In this document: positions 9,179 through 17,309 of the stretch, piece after piece | Layout: each line of letters starts with the position of its first letter | Position numbering within the stretch: position 1 is the stretch's first letter | NCBI GenBank assembly: GCA_019748215.1 | Contig: JAIEPV010000004.1 | Coordinates: 1 to 41,490 of the forward strand | Reading direction: 5' to 3' | DNA from: Hyphomicrobium sp. | GTDB taxonomy: Bacteria; Pseudomonadota; Alphaproteobacteria; Rhizobiales; Hyphomicrobiaceae | Length of the DNA stretch: 41,490 nt | The notes under the pieces: generated by a model | What the model saw: the letters and a program-made list of their open reading frames with translations, nothing else | What the model was told of the DNA's origin: nothing | The model's database searches: none | Made by a program: the position numbers and the translations under genes

Positions 9179-9568
9179 CTATTTCGAGCGAAGCACTTCG
9201 ACGATTTCGACCTTGCTTCGATCAAATCCCAGATAACCGGCAATGGCATCTGCCTGTGCCGTGGGGTTTTCATATGACCAGACGGCATTGGCTAGACTGC
9301 CGGCTTCTGTCGCAATCGAGTAGTACGAGGCCTGCCCCTTATGGGGGCAATGGGTGGAGTGCTTTGAACGCGTCAGAAGTTCCATATTTACCTCATCGCG
9401 GGGCACGTAGGTGACCGGTGGATAATTGCTTTCAAGCAGCATCAGGCCGTGTTCGACCTCAGCGATCACGAGTGACCCCACATGAATACGCACCGAATAC
9501 TCAAGCGGAAAAATCCGCAAGACGTTTTCTTTCATGGGGCTCTGATTGATGGTCGCGTCTGTGGTCAT
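9179..9568 (-). CDS. DUF427 domain protein
   Basis: The 129-residue product is a single DUF427 domain. Characteristic blocks are VRIHVGSLVIAEVEHGLML near the N-terminus, the YPPVTYVPRDEV strand, the short THCPHKGQASYYS segment with a Cys-Pro-His-Lys-Gly core, and AVWSYENP toward the end. Family members are small beta-barrel proteins of unknown biochemical function, common in actinobacteria and proteobacteria. The ATG at 9568 is the only good start. It lies about 300 bp upstream of egtB on the same strand, too far for obvious cotranscription. No signal peptide or membrane segment. Confidence 0.9.
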   Translation of the reverse strand: MTTDATINQSPMKENVLRIFPLEYSVRIHVGSLVIAEVEHGLMLLESNYPPVTYVPRDEVNMELLTRSKHSTHCPHKGQASYYSIATEAGSLANAVWSYENPTAQADAIAGYLGFDRSKVEIVEVLRSK

Positions 9569-10240
9569 GCGTGAAATCTCATGTCAGTGAACAGATGGCT
9601 TGCGAGGCCCGGAATTGAGCTCGGGGTTCGGACCGCCGCTAACGATGAGCTACTTGGTCATCGATCATTTCTGCGGCCGCGGTATGCGATCGGCGGTGCT
9701 CGCGATTGACAGCAAGCCTCGGCAACGCGAATTCTAAAACACAACGGAGCAGGACGGTGCATATTCAGCACCGGCTGCAGGCTGGAGCCGAGCGCTGGAG
9801 CACTGCAACGTGAGATGGAGGCACGTGAGCGGAGGAGCGTCCGCTGCAGTACCGTCGCATCGCGCACTTGGGTGAAGTTTTTCTGCGGATTCAATCTTGG
9901 TCGGCAAGAAACCATGTGCAGCGGTATCGTCATTGCAGGTGCTTCGCACAGCGAGGCGACAAGAATGAGATGCCCGACTCTGAAAAAAATCTCGTCAGAA
10001 AAATCATGGCTTACTGCGCGCGTGATAAATAGGCGCGGTAGTGGTATGATAATCGCCTAGTTCGAGGAAATGCATTTGATGCACGTTCTCCATGCCGATG
10101 CTGCATCAACCAAGGATTTTGAGTTGTTCATGCCGCGTTTGTTTCAACAACCGATCGACGCGCGTGAGGTGTGCAGCTCACAAATAAAACATTCACCAAG
10201 TGGCTGGCACCAAGTGGCTGGCTAGTCGTGGAAAAGTGAT
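9569..10240. other. Gene-free spacer with a 14-bp tandem duplication
   Basis: In these 672 bases no reading frame looks coding; frames on either strand are short and of odd composition. A perfect head-to-tail duplication of ACCAAGTGGCTGGC lies at 10195-10208 and 10209-10222, just ahead of the start of the plus-strand operon at 10241. Promoters of that operon and of the DUF427 gene must lie here but none could be chosen with confidence. Confidence 0.5.
10195..10222. repeat. Tandem 14-bp duplication
   Basis: Two adjoining identical copies of ACCAAGTGGCTGGC end 18 bp before the first start codon of the Rieske operon. It may be a recent slippage event within the 5' untranslated leader. Confidence 0.85.
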
Positions 10241-10480
10241 ATGCAAATCAAGACTGAAACGGCGAATTTTTTGGTTTGGAGTTTGAGTATCTACGGGATG
10301 GTCGGAATAGTCATCGCAATTGTCTTTCTGGTCGTCGGCATCGGGCGGGTAGACGCCAACGCTCGTGGAAACTACGCGTTTCGACCCATCCTTATACCGG
10401 GCATCCTGGTGCTTTGGCCGCTTATCCTAGCTCGTTGGTACATTTTGGAGCGCGAACAACGAGCGGAGACGCAGCCCTAG
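10241..10480 (+). CDS. Small two-helix membrane protein, first gene of the Rieske operon
   Basis: The 79-residue product has two hydrophobic segments at about residues 10-33 and 47-65, separated by a short polar loop (VDANARGNYAFRP), and a charged C-terminal tail. It has no enzyme motif and no family I can name. The architecture fits a small subunit of a membrane complex. GGAA lies seven to eight bases before the ATG. The stop codon abuts the start of the next gene with no gap, and all five genes to 12753 run in the same direction with spacings of 12 bases or less, so it is probably an accessory subunit of the ferric-reductase/Rieske protein. Function is unknown. Confidence 0.75.
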   Translation: MQIKTETANFLVWSLSIYGMVGIVIAIVFLVVGIGRVDANARGNYAFRPILIPGILVLWPLILARWYILEREQRAETQP

Positions 10481-10657
10481 ATGTTACGCCCTCATCGCGA
10501 CTCCCACGTCGTGCTCTCGTGGCTGCTGGCCGCCGTTGTGACTTTGTCTATGGTCGTGGGGGTGGCGATACGGCAAGCTGACCCGGCAGGTCGCGCTGCT
10601 GTTCAAATAGCTCCCCCTGACGATGCTGCAACACCTGAAAAAGTCGGCGGTCCATGA
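10481..10657 (+). CDS. 58-residue single-helix membrane protein
   Basis: A short frame that starts directly after the preceding stop (TAG ATG) and ends in an ATGA overlap with the next gene. The product has a positively charged start (MLRPHRDSH), one hydrophobic helix or uncleaved signal anchor (LSWLLAAVVTLSMVVGVAI), and a polar, proline- and alanine-rich periplasmic tail of about 28 residues. No motif is recognised. Its coding status rests on perfect fit between two neighbours with translational coupling at both ends, and on a sensible membrane topology. It could be a small subunit or assembly factor of the neighbouring Rieske protein; this is inference. Confidence 0.7.
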   Translation: MLRPHRDSHVVLSWLLAAVVTLSMVVGVAIRQADPAGRAAVQIAPPDDAATPEKVGGP

Positions 10658-11706
10658 GTGCACGCTATAAATCCATTTCGTGGAACCGATCGAAAGTTGT
10701 TTACGATACGGTTCTGGCATTCGCCATTTTGGCCTTCATTCTCGGCTATTTGAAACTCGCTCCAAGCCTGCCGGGTTTTGCATCGGCCGTTGAGCTCCCG
10801 ATCCAACGTATTCGGGCGTTCGGTAGTTGCGCCTTTCTGATGCTGTCGGTGTTGCTGTGTATCGGTCCGGCAGCACGTCTCGATCGCAGATTTTTGCCGC
10901 TGCTTTACAACCGTCGCCATTTTGGCGTCATGACGTGTGTCGTGGCCGCCGCTCACGCGTCCTTCGTACTCGATTGGTACTTCGCCTTCAGCCGGCTTGA
11001 TCCGTACGTCGGCCTTCTCGTGGCCAATACAAGCTATAGCCAATGGCTTGGTTTTCCGTTCGAGATATTCGGTATCGCAGCCTTCGCGATTCTGTTGGTG
11101 CTGGCCGTCACCAGCCACGATTTTTGGCTGAAATTTTTCACTCCGCCGGTTTGGAAGGCCCTGCATATGTCGGTTTATGCGGCGTACGCCCTTGTCGTCG
11201 TGCACGTCGCCTTCGGCGCTCTGCAGGACCCCAAGATGAGCGTGTTGGCGATGTCGTTTTTTCTCGTGCCCCCCGCCATCGTCGTTGTGTTGCATATCGT
11301 GGCTGCCAGCCATCATTCGCCGTCGTCCGAGACTGTGAAAGCGTCGGCCGTCACGAGCGAATCGTGGCTGCCTGTCGGCTCGGTGCACGACATTCGAGAT
11401 GGGCGCGCAAAAGTCGTCGTTCTGGATGATGACTCGGAAGTCGCGATTTTTCGCCATTCGGGAAAATTTTCGGCCGTGACCAATGCCTGTGCCCATCAGA
11501 ACGGTCCGCTCGGAGAGGGTCGCATTGTCGACGGTTGTGTGACTTGCCCGTGGCACGGCTTTCAATACCGCCCGGACGATGGCTGCGCGCCGCCGCCGTT
11601 CACCGAAAAGATCGCCACATATCGCCTCAAGCGCGAGGGCGAGTTGCTTTTCCTTGATCCGCGGGCCAACCCACCTGGAACGTATGTAAAGCCGGTCGAG
11701 CTGTGA
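10654..11706 (+). CDS. Ferric reductase-like membrane domain fused to Rieske [2Fe-2S] protein
   Basis: A 350-residue fusion. Residues 1-220 hold about six hydrophobic helices with histidines placed like b-haem ligands of the ferric reductase-like family: His101 in one helix, and His171 and His184 in HMSVYAAYALVVVH. Residues 235-345 are a Rieske domain with the iron-sulfur signatures CAH (Cys279, His281) and CPWH (Cys298, His301). Rieske proteins pass electrons; ferric-reductase-like domains move them across the membrane through haem. The combination suggests transmembrane electron transfer to or from an unknown partner. There is no FAD/NAD-binding domain, so the electron source must be separate. 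The start overlaps the preceding stop (ATGA). Substrate is unknown. Confidence 0.9.
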   Translation: MSARYKSISWNRSKVVYDTVLAFAILAFILGYLKLAPSLPGFASAVELPIQRIRAFGSCAFLMLSVLLCIGPAARLDRRFLPLLYNRRHFGVMTCVVAAAHASFVLDWYFAFSRLDPYVGLLVANTSYSQWLGFPFEIFGIAAFAILLVLAVTSHDFWLKFFTPPVWKALHMSVYAAYALVVVHVAFGALQDPKMSVLAMSFFLVPPAIVVVLHIVAASHHSPSSETVKASAVTSESWLPVGSVHDIRDGRAKVVVLDDDSEVAIFRHSGKFSAVTNACAHQNGPLGEGRIVDGCVTCPWHGFQYRPDDGCAPPPFTEKIATYRLKREGELLFLDPRANPPGTYVKPVEL

Positions 11707-11718
11707 AGGATTTGCAGA

Positions 11719-12489
11719 ATGCGTAACAGCGACGACAATGACGGATTTTTCGTCGGCTACATCAATAGCCTTCCTGGATCGGCGCAGTGGTTTGTGCCGT
11801 TGACAGCCGTGTTGATGGTTTTAGGCTTTGCAAGCTTCGGCATCCTGGCCGCCGTGGTTCAAAGCGATCCTGGCAGCGGGCAGTTCTTGTGGGATGCTGG
11901 TGAAGTGAACGTCAGCGGCGTTCTCGAAGAACATCCCTACCCGCTTATTCATGCCGAGCCGAGCGCACGTTTTCCGCAAGGTCGCACGTTGATGCTGAGT
12001 GGCGACGGCAAGCGGGGCGTCCAGAAACGGGTCGCGTCGCTCAGCGGGCAGCGCGTGGACGTGAGTGGCTTCCTGCTGAAGCGCGGCACGATCGATATGC
12101 TGCAAGTCACCGCAACCCCGAAGCCCAATTCCACTGTCATGCCACAGCAAACCGTGAATGCGCCCCTGCCTCGATCGCTTGGTCGATGGCGGCTGACCGG
12201 CGAGCTGTGCGATGGAAAGTGTTATGCAGGTGCGATGCGACCGGGGCAGGGGCTGGCACATAAAGCGTGCGCGAATCTTTGCCTGATCGGCGGTGTGCCT
12301 CCGGTGTTCGTGTCGACCGCGCCGGTTGAAGGCCATCAGTTCATGATGGTTGCGGATCAAAACGGCATGGCATTGTCGGCAGAATGGTTGCACCGAGTCG
12401 CGGTTTTGATCGAGGTCGAAGGTGCGATCGAAGAGCGTGGTGACTTGCTCATTTTCAAGATGGACGCGGCGAGCTTAAAGGATCTTTGA
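11719..12489 (+). CDS. Membrane-anchored protein with paired CX3C motif
   Basis: The 256-residue protein has one hydrophobic anchor at about residues 24-47, then a presumably periplasmic region with two beta-rich modules (about 60-135 and 155-256). The second holds CDGKC (Cys164, Cys168) and HKACANLC (His181, Cys184, Cys188), inside a longer glycine-rich block including GAMRPG and IGGVPPVFV. Paired CX3C plus His suggests a metal or cofactor site, or thiol redox chemistry. I do not know a named function. AAGGA lies just upstream, and the gene follows the Rieske fusion by 12 bp, so the two products probably work together as an electron-transfer pair. The metal site is inference from spacing. 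Confidence 0.8.
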   Translation: MRNSDDNDGFFVGYINSLPGSAQWFVPLTAVLMVLGFASFGILAAVVQSDPGSGQFLWDAGEVNVSGVLEEHPYPLIHAEPSARFPQGRTLMLSGDGKRGVQKRVASLSGQRVDVSGFLLKRGTIDMLQVTATPKPNSTVMPQQTVNAPLPRSLGRWRLTGELCDGKCYAGAMRPGQGLAHKACANLCLIGGVPPVFVSTAPVEGHQFMMVADQNGMALSAEWLHRVAVLIEVEGAIEERGDLLIFKMDAASLKDL

Positions 12490-12492
12490 TCG

Positions 12493-12753
12493 ATGTCCGC
12501 AGGCGCCAAACACGTGCTTGGTGTTGTCTCTGTCGCGATTACGGTAGCCGTCTGCTACTATGTCTGGACGATCGTTCCAATGCTTATCGGACAGTCGGTG
12601 TTTGAAGACTTTCGCATTGTTGCGGGTGCGCTAGCGTTAGCGCTGACATTGACGGCAGCCGATGGCGTCGTGACCAAAGTCGAAGAATTCTGGCATGCCA
12701 GCGCCTCGCACGCCGACGAATCCAAACAAGCAAGCGACGACCATGACAGTTAA
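12493..12753 (+). CDS. Small two-helix membrane protein, last gene of the Rieske operon
   Basis: The 86-residue product has hydrophobic segments at about residues 6-33 and 42-58, followed by a hydrophilic, acidic tail rich in Ala, Asp, His and Ser (HASASHADESKQ). It starts three bases after the preceding stop, with AAAGGA upstream of that stop. No motif is recognised. Topology predicts both ends on the same face of the membrane. Its place at the end of the tight five-gene run suggests a structural subunit of the same complex. Nothing in the sequence tells whether the tail binds metal. Confidence 0.75.
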   Translation: MSAGAKHVLGVVSVAITVAVCYYVWTIVPMLIGQSVFEDFRIVAGALALALTLTAADGVVTKVEEFWHASASHADESKQASDDHDS

Positions 12754-12871
12754 TGCTAGCGCGTGAGCACGCAATTCGCACGGCCGGCCACGTTCGGACG
12801 GCACACTGGCGGCGGTGCAATCAGCGCCTCGCCTGTGGTCTAGACTAGCGCTGTGCAAGCGGCAGCGATCA

Positions 12872-13399
12872 TCAAGCCGGCTTTCGTAGGGTCGTGAAGA
12901 GGCCGATGATTTCCCAACCTCGCTCCGACTTGCTACACACGACGTTGACCAGAAACGCAAGCCGGTCCGGTGCCTGAGCGGTGCCAATCACAAGTGTAAG
13001 GGGTTGAAACAAGTAACCCGACTGAGGGCTGAGGGGAATGTATTGCCGGGCAGCTCTGTCGGGTTCAACGCGCCAAACTTCGGATTTTTGAAACGTTACC
13101 ATGCGCTCCAGCATCGCCTCTCGTCCCCAGAACACCTTGCCGTCGCTGACCCACTGGAATTGCGGTGACGGGGAAAGTAGCGAGCGGACCGTCGCGACGT
13201 CCTTGGCGTTTTGCGCCGAAACAAAGCGCTCATAGAGCTCTTCCACGGCCCGCGCGTCGGCGGCCGTCTCGGCCGTCGCCGATTGCATCCACCCCGGGCC
13301 AGCCGCCCAGGCGAACAAAAACCAAGCCACTAACGTTCGGTAGCGCTTCGAATCAATCACCGCGCTCGCCGGCGCGGCAGACGTCCATGTGCGGTTCAT
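12872..13399 (-). CDS. Exported SnoaL/DUF4440-like (NTF2-fold) protein
   Basis: The 175-residue product begins with a basic segment and a hydrophobic stretch at about residues 25-45 ending in AETAAD, consistent with a signal peptide or anchor with a long n-region. The mature part has the helix AVEELYERFVSAQNAKDVATVRSLL, followed by QWVSDGKVFWGREAMLERM and the strands of an NTF2-like cone fold, as in DUF4440/SnoaL-like proteins. These are ligand-binding or enzymatic folds with very diverse roles, so no function is assigned. The ATG at 13399 was preferred over a TTG three codons upstream. It faces the Rieske operon, with 118 bp between the two ends. Confidence 0.75.
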   Translation of the reverse strand: MNRTWTSAAPASAVIDSKRYRTLVAWFLFAWAAGPGWMQSATAETAADARAVEELYERFVSAQNAKDVATVRSLLSPSPQFQWVSDGKVFWGREAMLERMVTFQKSEVWRVEPDRAARQYIPLSPQSGYLFQPLTLVIGTAQAPDRLAFLVNVVCSKSERGWEIIGLFTTLRKPA

Positions 13400-14053
13400 T
13401 TTCTTCAAGACCTCGCAAACCCGTTGCAGATACGTCTGGCAAGCATTGCGTCGCGCATAGCATCAAGCTGGTTCCGCGATCAGTCGCTTCGATTGCGCGC
13501 AAGCCATCTCGCCCTGCATTTTGCCCGCAGCCTGCCTACGACGATCGATAATACACTGCGAACTTAGCCGGTTGCGAACTACGCTGACACCGCGAATGAC
13601 ACGGTCGCAACGAAAACGTTTTGCACGACCAGCGGCGCTTTCCTTTCGCACACACAATCAACTTGTGATGCCAAGCGTGTGATCGAAAATCTCATGATCG
13701 TGAACGTGATGCGTAACAGCCGAAGCAAGCCGCTCGCTGCGTGACAACATGAGCACTGCGCAGCTCGAACAAATGGCAATTTCATCACGAATTGGCCCAC
13801 TTCGATCATTGCGCGATGCAACGCGGGCATCACGGTGTGCGGTATTCTCATTCTTTCGACTATGGACGATTGAAATTGTATGGCGCGGACGTGAAGCGCG
13901 ATGCCATTACAAATCCTCCACCGATAAAGCTACACATTTGTAACGAAACGATGCCGACGCGAGCCACGTCTTCATTACTGCTTGCAGATTTGCACCCCAC
14001 TCAATTGGATTAGCAACTATGCAAATTAGTCTGTTTTCCATTGGAGAATTGAA
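13400..14053. other. Gene-free spacer with an inverted repeat upstream of araC-type gene
   Basis: About 650 bases without a credible gene; composition becomes less GC-rich toward the right. The inverted repeat TTACAAAT (13907-13914) and ATTTGTAA (13936-13943), 21 bp apart, lies about 110 bp before the AraC-family start and is a possible operator. GGAG at 14042-14045 is the ribosome-binding site of that gene. Confidence 0.45.
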
Positions 14054-14947
14054 GTGGACGCCGTATTTACGGACGAGGTTGCAACTAACGAGTCGCTTGC
14101 GAATTGGTATGCAGCCCGTTGGCCGGAAAATGTCTTTGAAAAGCGCAAACTCCAGAATTTCAGGATGTTTGAATACCGGCATGCAGCAGTTTCGTCAGAT
14201 GTGTCACCAGATAACAGTGCTTTGCTGAAAATCATGTTTGATGGCGGCAAGTATTTTCGAATGGCTGACGCGCAGCGCAGTGACGCAATTGGTCCGGAGT
14301 CATTTGGGCAATTGGTGCTGCCGACAGCGCGGCTGGCGGGAGTCTTCGACCTCAATGGCGAAACACACGGCGTTTCCATCGATATTCCGCTTCAAGCGAT
14401 AGAAAATGTTTTGGAGAGCGGAGACGCTGCAATTGGGGCTTCGCTGCAGGGCGTTCTACCGTCCGACCGGCCGGACAGAAGACTTCGCAATTTGATGCTG
14501 GCGATTTGGCGATCGGCCAAAGGAGACGTGTGGGCACCGGACCTTGACCCGGATTGGGCGTTGTTGCGGGTTGTAGACATCCTGCGCAGTCAGTCCCAGA
14601 ATGGGAATGTTACGGGAGAAGGCTCGTATCGGCTGGCGCCGCATATTCGAAAACTAGTGATGCGACATATCGAAGAGAGTATTGACGGAAATTTGTCGCT
14701 ATTCGAATTGGCGACGGTTGCTGGGTTGTCGCCATCGCATTTCGCGCGAGCGTTTCGATTGGATATGGGCGATCCACCACACCGATATGTCATGTCTCGT
14801 CGATTGAGCCGCGCACGTGATGTCATTGTCGCGACGCGTCTGCCACTCTCCGAGATCGCTGCGTCGTTTGGATTTGCCAGCCAGCAGCACATGACGACTG
14901 CATTTGCAAAATATCTCGGGACGACCCCCGGTCGGCTGAGAAAGTAA
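14054..14947 (+). CDS. AraC family transcriptional regulator
   Basis: The 297-residue protein has an N-terminal domain of unknown ligand and a C-terminal AraC/XylS DNA-binding domain at about residues 195-297. There two helix-turn-helix units are visible: LSLFELATVAGLSPSHFARAF, then LPLSEIAASFGFASQQHMTTAF followed by the family ending YLGTTPGRLRK. The N-terminal half does not show a clear cupin signature. The start is GTG at 14054, chosen because GGAG lies eight bases upstream. The gene has noticeably lower GC than its neighbours, with many AAT, GAA and TTG codons, which could mean recent acquisition. It stands alone, so its target is not evident. Confidence 0.93.
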   Translation: MDAVFTDEVATNESLANWYAARWPENVFEKRKLQNFRMFEYRHAAVSSDVSPDNSALLKIMFDGGKYFRMADAQRSDAIGPESFGQLVLPTARLAGVFDLNGETHGVSIDIPLQAIENVLESGDAAIGASLQGVLPSDRPDRRLRNLMLAIWRSAKGDVWAPDLDPDWALLRVVDILRSQSQNGNVTGEGSYRLAPHIRKLVMRHIEESIDGNLSLFELATVAGLSPSHFARAFRLDMGDPPHRYVMSRRLSRARDVIVATRLPLSEIAASFGFASQQHMTTAFAKYLGTTPGRLRK

Positions 14948-15136
14948 TCGGTCGATGTTCAGCCGACATTACGCGACGCTGGCTTGCATGGTTTGAGTGT
15001 GCTGGTGACTGATTGCCCAATTGCGTCGAACAGTCTTAAATTCGCGCGCGAGCGAGCCATCGAAAAATGTCGATGAATGGCTTGGCCTCCTGGTCGCGTC
15101 CGTTCGCATCGTTGAAGGTGCGGACGCGTTGAACGA

Positions 15137-15646
15137 ATGGATTGGATAACGATGATGCGGCTTGGCTTCCTACAGCACGTACTTCCGGCGTTCGTTTTCG
15201 CAGCGCTCGTCGTCGCGTCCGCGTCATCGGCGACGAGAGCTGCGTCGCCGACGATTTTCGGCAATAACGTGTTGCTCGACTTCGGCAGCAAAGACGGACC
15301 TCACGCGGTCGTTACGATCAACAAAAATCGTGCTGCGACGGCGGCGCTCAAAATCGAAACCTTTGGAACGGGAGTCGCCGGCTCTAAAATCTCAATTATG
15401 ATCGATAACAACGCGGCGCCGATGTTCACGCACATCTTCACCAAAGAAGAATGCAAGATGCAAGATGATCGCAACTATTGCGCTACATCGGTCCTCGGCC
15501 GTGTTCCTGAATACGGCCGCTTGCTCACCGGTTTTCGCAAAGGCAGCGTCAGCCGGCTAGAATTGGAAACGGGCGGTGCGATGGATATGTCCCACGTTTT
15601 GACGCTTGCCGGTTTTGATCGGGCGTACATGGACGACAGCCGGTAA
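15137..15646 (+). CDS. Exported protein of unknown function, weakly IalB-like
   Basis: The 169-residue product has an N-terminal signal peptide (hydrophobic LPAFVFAALVVASASSA, likely cleaved after TRA at about residue 35). The mature domain of about 130 residues contains two cysteines 12 apart (EECKMQDDRNYC), which could form a disulfide, then LLTGFRKGSVSRLELETG and a final LAGFDRAY. The cysteine pair and the closing segment recall invasion-associated locus B proteins, but the tryptophans typical of that family are missing, so I leave it unnamed. An ATG at 15152 is an alternative start. It converges on the LysR gene. Confidence 0.7.
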   Translation: MDWITMMRLGFLQHVLPAFVFAALVVASASSATRAASPTIFGNNVLLDFGSKDGPHAVVTINKNRAATAALKIETFGTGVAGSKISIMIDNNAAPMFTHIFTKEECKMQDDRNYCATSVLGRVPEYGRLLTGFRKGSVSRLELETGGAMDMSHVLTLAGFDRAYMDDSR

Positions 15647-15715
15647 GACGTTAGCTTTCCATCCTAAGGCGAACTGAGCGCGTCGTCGCGCTGTGCAGCC
15701 TGACGATCGCGCCGT

Positions 15716-16645
15716 CTACAGGGAACAGACAGCGGCCGCCAGCATCAACGGATTATGTTCGTGGTCTGCGACGGTGCCGCGTCCAACGGGATCGGAGCGC
15801 AGCCGGTCGATCAAAGCGGACGCTGCTGCGAGACGCTTGCGGCCTGAAATGGCATGTAAGTACACAGGCCCGATGAAGTTCAAGCCAGTGAGGGCGACGG
15901 CCGCGACGTCGCCAGATGGTGTCATGCGCGCTGGCAGGATCGCGACGCCTAAATCTTCGGCAACCAAAGCCAGAACGTCTTCGGTCGATTCAAATTCTTG
16001 TCGCCCTCCATGATCGCTGCCGAGATGCACGATGAGCTTTTCGGTTTGTGGGCAGCCGATGAGCGATAGGAGCCGCTGATTTGACAGGGCAGCAACGTCG
16101 ATCGGCGCATCCTGGAACAAAGGATTTGCTTTGTTGATGAATACCGCAAATTGCTCAGACGCCATTGGCCAGCTATCGAGGCGGCTCCAGCGCCCATCGA
16201 GACTTTCTGTTATCGCGATTTCGAGCACACCGTTTTTCAGTTGCTCCAATAGATCGGCTGGAGGATCCCGGCGGAGCAGGACGTCAACCTTGGGAAAATC
16301 GTGGGTAATTTGTTTGAGATGGCCCGCTAGACGGCGAACGTCGACGCTCGGTGAAAGGCCAATTCGTAGATTGCCGCCGCCGCACCGTGTGAATGTCTTG
16401 GCCGTTTGCTGAACTTCCACCGCATTATCGTAGCATTTCTGTAGGCTCGGAAGCAGCCGTCGGCCGAGTTCCGTCAGATGCGTCAAACCCTGTTCGCGCT
16501 GAATGAGTTCACCGCCCAGATGCATCTCAAATTGCTTGATCGCTCGCGACAGCGACGGCTGCGATACTCCGCATTCCTCAGCGGCGCGCGTAAAATTCAA
16601 GCTACGCGATAACGCGAGAAAATAGCGGATTTGATGCATTTCCAT
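15716..16645 (-). CDS. LysR family transcriptional regulator
   Basis: The N-terminus MEMHQIRYFLALSRSLNFTRAAEECGVSQPSLSRAIKQFE is the classic LysR winged helix-turn-helix (residues 1-60); the remaining 250 residues form the periplasmic-binding-protein-like effector domain, with the expected QREQGLTHLTELGRRLLP linker. The 309-residue length is standard. AGGAG sits six bases before the ATG at 16645, deciding the start over an ATG two codons later. LysR genes often regulate a divergent neighbour, but the next gene upstream is an OhrR-like regulator more than 660 bp away, so the target is unknown. Confidence 0.94.
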   Translation of the reverse strand: MEMHQIRYFLALSRSLNFTRAAEECGVSQPSLSRAIKQFEMHLGGELIQREQGLTHLTELGRRLLPSLQKCYDNAVEVQQTAKTFTRCGGGNLRIGLSPSVDVRRLAGHLKQITHDFPKVDVLLRRDPPADLLEQLKNGVLEIAITESLDGRWSRLDSWPMASEQFAVFINKANPLFQDAPIDVAALSNQRLLSLIGCPQTEKLIVHLGSDHGGRQEFESTEDVLALVAEDLGVAILPARMTPSGDVAAVALTGLNFIGPVYLHAISGRKRLAAASALIDRLRSDPVGRGTVADHEHNPLMLAAAVCSL

Positions 16646-17309
16646 CGACGTCTCCTCAATGTTTTTTTATGAGCGTCAAAGCCTTTGGCCAAATTTTCAG
16701 CCTGTGTCTTTGACGCGTTGAGGGAAAATCCACTGAGATGTGGAGGGCTCGGCGGGAGACTTCGGGGCCCGTCCGGCGAAGGCGTGGTGTGGAAGATAAA
16801 AAGTCGCCAAAGCCAAAAGGCGTTTTAAATCGGACGAAAGCAGATGCTAAAATCAGGGGCGCGTCACACATGCCGTGAACGTATATTGAGTGTGAACCGG
16901 CCCGGTATTTCAAATGCTTGCTGTGAAATGGATTTATCGCCAGCCCGGCTGTAACGTCGAGTAGCCTGTAGTACATAGGTGCTACATAGAAGCTTTGCAA
17001 TTGGCCCGCAGCGATGATCGCGCATCAAATCGCTTTAGATTTGAATTAGGGCGGAGCTTCCTCAGCGCGTCGCGAAACGGTTAATGCGGAGAGTTCGGCG
17101 GACGCGGCGCCCGGTTGGGTTAGCCGCTAGCATAAGTCGAGCGATGCACAAACTGGCGCTGGCCGCTTCGGCGATGCGAGGAATTATGCATCGAGCCACA
17201 GGCGGTGTAGGGTCGCGAACTGGTCGATGGCGCGCAGCACAGTTCAATTTTTCGGCTGGGCGGAGCAGTGGCCATCGCGGTCTTGCACGCGAAACAACGG
17301 GATACAGTC
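16646..17309. other. Gene-free spacer between lysR-type and ohrR-like genes
   Basis: These 664 bases separate two divergent regulator genes. The longest frames (about 114 codons on either strand) have no recognisable protein character. No strong repeats, RNA gene or terminator were seen. It should contain promoters for both genes. Confidence 0.4.

Noticed and set aside
16656-17000. 114-residue minus-strand frame
   Set aside because: No family resemblance, no ribosome-binding site and poor codon pattern.
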